A stretch of DNA of 64,000 nt from Entamoeba invadens IP1 (taxonomy: Eukaryota; Evosea; Mastigamoebida; Endamoebidae): NCBI RefSeq assembly GCF_000330505.1, contig NW_004440309.1, positions 76,600-140,599 of the forward strand, given 5' to 3'. The position numbers and the translations under genes are program-made. Below the pieces are notes generated by a model. That model was given only the letters and a program-made list of their open reading frames with translations. It ran no database searches and had not been told where the DNA came from. Below are positions 62,189 to 64,000 of the stretch, one piece after another (within the stretch, counting starts at the first letter, position 1; each line of letters begins with the position of its first letter).

Positions 62189-63820
62189 TCATTGTTGATT
62201 ATTACATATCACTGAAAACACATCATAGTCACACGTTAAAATTTTTCGTTTGACATTGATGACACATTCTCCTATGTCTAGTCGACAAGAGACTTCAGAA
62301 CTACAATTTGATTTCAAAATCAAACCAATTGTGTCCGAGTCTTTCGATGACAAATTCGACGACTTTCCTGTTCGTGACACCAACGAATACTTGGACTTCA
62401 TTTTTATGCGTTTAATTTTGGGATGATTTATTTCTTCATACAAATCAGTATTGATTCGAAGTTGAAAGATTTTCACACGTTTGAATGATCCAATAACTTT
62501 TTGATCGTCTGTGACAAACCCAAGAGGAAGGCAATACGTCTCCGTTGTTTTGTTATCAACAACAAATCCAAAACTGAATGTAGATACTGCAGGACCTTCC
62601 AGAACCAATGTTAATATGAGGTAACTGCCATATCCATAACACACAGAAATATCATTCCCAAAATACTCTCCTCTTCCAAAGGCTTGACCACTTCGTCTTC
62701 TCACATCAAATCCATTCTGCATGATTCCAGTAGCGTTCTCATAACTCCACGTCCCGTGCCAACACATAAAACAAGATTTTTTCATACAATCTCTTTGTGT
62801 GAGAACTTGTCGAAAAGATGAGCTGATCAATTTTTTGAGTGGGGTGTTTTGGTCGCCAAAGAAAGGATTCATGTAGAAAAACAAAGGGAGATCGCCGCGA
62901 AAATAATAATTGTTTTTATAATTTGAATACGACCGTTGTACAAAATTAGTAATGACATCAATATTCTTTTTGAAGAACAAAGAGAAGTCTGATTTTCCCT
63001 GTAAATTATATGGGGTGTACTTACTTGTATCATCACTCAAATTCTCATCATCGGGTTGTTCGGGTTGAACGACTTTAATCGGCTTTTTGTTGATAGAAAA
63101 GGCAGTTTGGCAGTGTTGGCAGAAGACGTCTCTTTCCTTCTTTTTATCAAGTGGATCGATTTCTATTGCAGCGGTACAGTTGGGGCACACTACAATGTCG
63201 TCCTCTTCGAGTAAAGTCAAGTAAATTAATGTTGAGTTGTATTCCTCAATAATGGATTTATCGACGTGTCCAACCAACTCAAATAAAGTGAATTCGGTAC
63301 CACACACATCACAACAACATTTTGTTTTGGTCGTGNNNNNNNNNNNNNNNNNNNNNNNNNNNNNNNNNNNNNNNNNNNNNNNNNNNNNNNNNNNNNNNNN
63401 NNNNNNNNNNNNNNNNNNNNNNNNNNNNNNNNNNNAAGACACCCAACTGAACACAAAACCAACCCCACCACTCGTGTCGTACTCATCTAACATTTCTTTG
63501 ATTATTTCAGAAGCAACTGGTGGTGGAATCCAGTCACAGTGAACTACAAAGTCGGGAAGCTCCCCGTCTTGGAGAGGAGGATCTGTTGGAATGTCAAGTG
63601 TGATGTCTGACAACGTTGTGAGAAAAGCACTCTTCTTGTCTTTGTAAGGACGTTGAATGAATTCGTCCTCGACAAAAACGACTTCAATTGGATTGGTGAG
63701 TTCGGTCTTAATTGTCACTCTTAATACATCGGCCTCTTGTCTCACTATTCCTGGAAAAATAGAAATGACAGTTTCCACCTCTCTTGAAAGGACCTCGTCT
63801 TGTTCACAATCAAGTGACAT
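62189..63820 (-). CDS. RWD - RBR-like zinc region - PARP catalytic domain protein, with N-gap
   Basis: The frame gives 543 residues including 33 unknown ones. Residues about 5-115 have the RWD pattern (EVETVISIFPGIV, LPDFVVHCDWIPP). About 163-245 is Cys-rich (CCCDVCGTEF, then VVCPNC...VFCQHCQTAF) and resembles part of a RING/in-between-RING (RBR) ubiquitin-ligase module; the first RING, if present, would be in the gap. From about 330 a PARP-type ADP-ribosyltransferase domain follows: CWHGTWS (His at about 355), then GQAFGRGEYFGNDISVCYGYG (Tyr at about 386). The third triad position appears as hydrophobic (PLGFVTDD), as in mono-ADP-ribosyltransferases. The start is the ATG at 63820. It looks to be a fused ubiquitin-transfer and ADP-ribosylation protein. 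Confidence 0.8.
   Translation of the reverse strand: MSLDCEQDEVLSREVETVISIFPGIVRQEADVLRVTIKTELTNPIEVVFVEDEFIQRPYKDKKSAFLTTLSDITLDIPTDPPLQDGELPDFVVHCDWIPPPVASEIIKEMLDEYDTSGGVGFVFSWVSXXXXXXXXXXXXXXXXXXXXXXXXXXXXXXXXXXTTKTKCCCDVCGTEFTLFELVGHVDKSIIEEYNSTLIYLTLLEEDDIVVCPNCTAAIEIDPLDKKKERDVFCQHCQTAFSINKKPIKVVQPEQPDDENLSDDTSKYTPYNLQGKSDFSLFFKKNIDVITNFVQRSYSNYKNNYYFRGDLPLFFYMNPFFGDQNTPLKKLISSSFRQVLTQRDCMKKSCFMCWHGTWSYENATGIMQNGFDVRRRSGQAFGRGEYFGNDISVCYGYGSYLILTLVLEGPAVSTFSFGFVVDNKTTETYCLPLGFVTDDQKVIGSFKRVKIFQLRINTDLYEEINHPKIKRIKMKSKYSLVSRTGKSSNLSSKDSDTIGLILKSNCSSEVSCRLDIGECVINVKRKILTCDYDVFSVICNNQQ
63336..63435. other. Assembly gap (100 N)
   Basis: A run of exactly 100 Ns inside the RWD-RBR-PARP gene. 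The flanks do not share an end overlap, unlike the other gap. True length is unknown; the frame agreeing on both sides at 100 may be chance. Confidence 0.95.
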
Positions 63821-64000
63821 AAACAATTTATTAGTTTGTTTCGTTTTAAATCGAAGAATAAATCTTATTTGATTTTTATGAAAACTGCTTTGAGTCTTAA
63901 CAATTCGGCTTTTTTGAAAGTAAAACCAAACTGAAAATTAACACCAAAGTTGGACTGGTTGTGATAATTAGTTGTGGTAATCTTTATAAATATATCGGTA
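63821..64000. other. Upstream region of the RWD-RBR-PARP gene
   Basis: A/T-rich, without a recognisable promoter motif and without another gene before the window ends. Confidence 0.4.

Overview
The window is nuclear DNA of a parasitic amoeba of the genus Entamoeba, most likely E. invadens or a close relative. The evidence is very AT-rich intergenic DNA, short introns that start GTTTGT and usually end TAG, 5' leaders of only tens of bases, a BspA-like leucine-rich-repeat gene, a fascin-like beta-trefoil gene, and many small Tc1/mariner-like (TA target) and piggyBac-like (TTAA target) elements. The species is an inference; the genus is well supported.

Layout. 1-4262 is almost gene-free. 4263-6248 holds a six-repeat beta-trefoil gene and a spliced nitroreductase. 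7643-15454 is a giant DOCK-type exchange factor. 16486-23269 carries Raptor, a pyruvate-kinase-like protein, a nucleoplasmin-like protein, a TMEM42-like membrane protein and a BAR-SH3 protein. 23270-26483 is empty AT-rich DNA. 26484-37164 carries two unassigned proteins, CCT delta, an ankyrin-bromodomain-ET protein, a CID-RS protein and an amino-acid transporter, with a nested transposon at 28307-29235. 37165-40363 is a pile-up of small elements. 40364-56676 carries a BspA-like LRR protein, a beta-adaptin, aspartyl aminopeptidase, an NT-C2/dilute-domain protein, a Gln-rich protein with a plant-type domain, a small membrane protein and a RalGAP-like protein. 56677-58154 has two more elements. 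58155-63820 carries a RasGAP, a single-pass membrane protein, an ADA2 adaptor and an RWD-RBR-PARP fusion.

Nine genes had to be assembled across ten introns. Each splice choice restores one frame, and usually also completes a known domain. The listed coordinates run from start codon to stop codon, with introns given in the text. Two runs of 100 N are present. The one inside Raptor is flanked by the same 15 bases on both sides and is probably not a real gap.

Function. The set is typical housekeeping and signalling: small-GTPase control (DOCK, RasGAP, RalGAP), TORC1 (Raptor), membrane traffic and curvature (beta-adaptin, BAR-SH3, NT-C2-DIL), chromatin and transcription (ADA2, ankyrin-BET, CID-RS), folding (CCT4) and metabolism. 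There is no operon structure. Many starts are preceded by a GAACTTGAAA-like motif that resembles the Entamoeba GAAC core promoter element. The most unusual proteins are the RWD-RBR-PARP fusion, the short degenerate pyruvate-kinase-like protein, the ankyrin-BET fusion and the NT-C2-DIL fusion.
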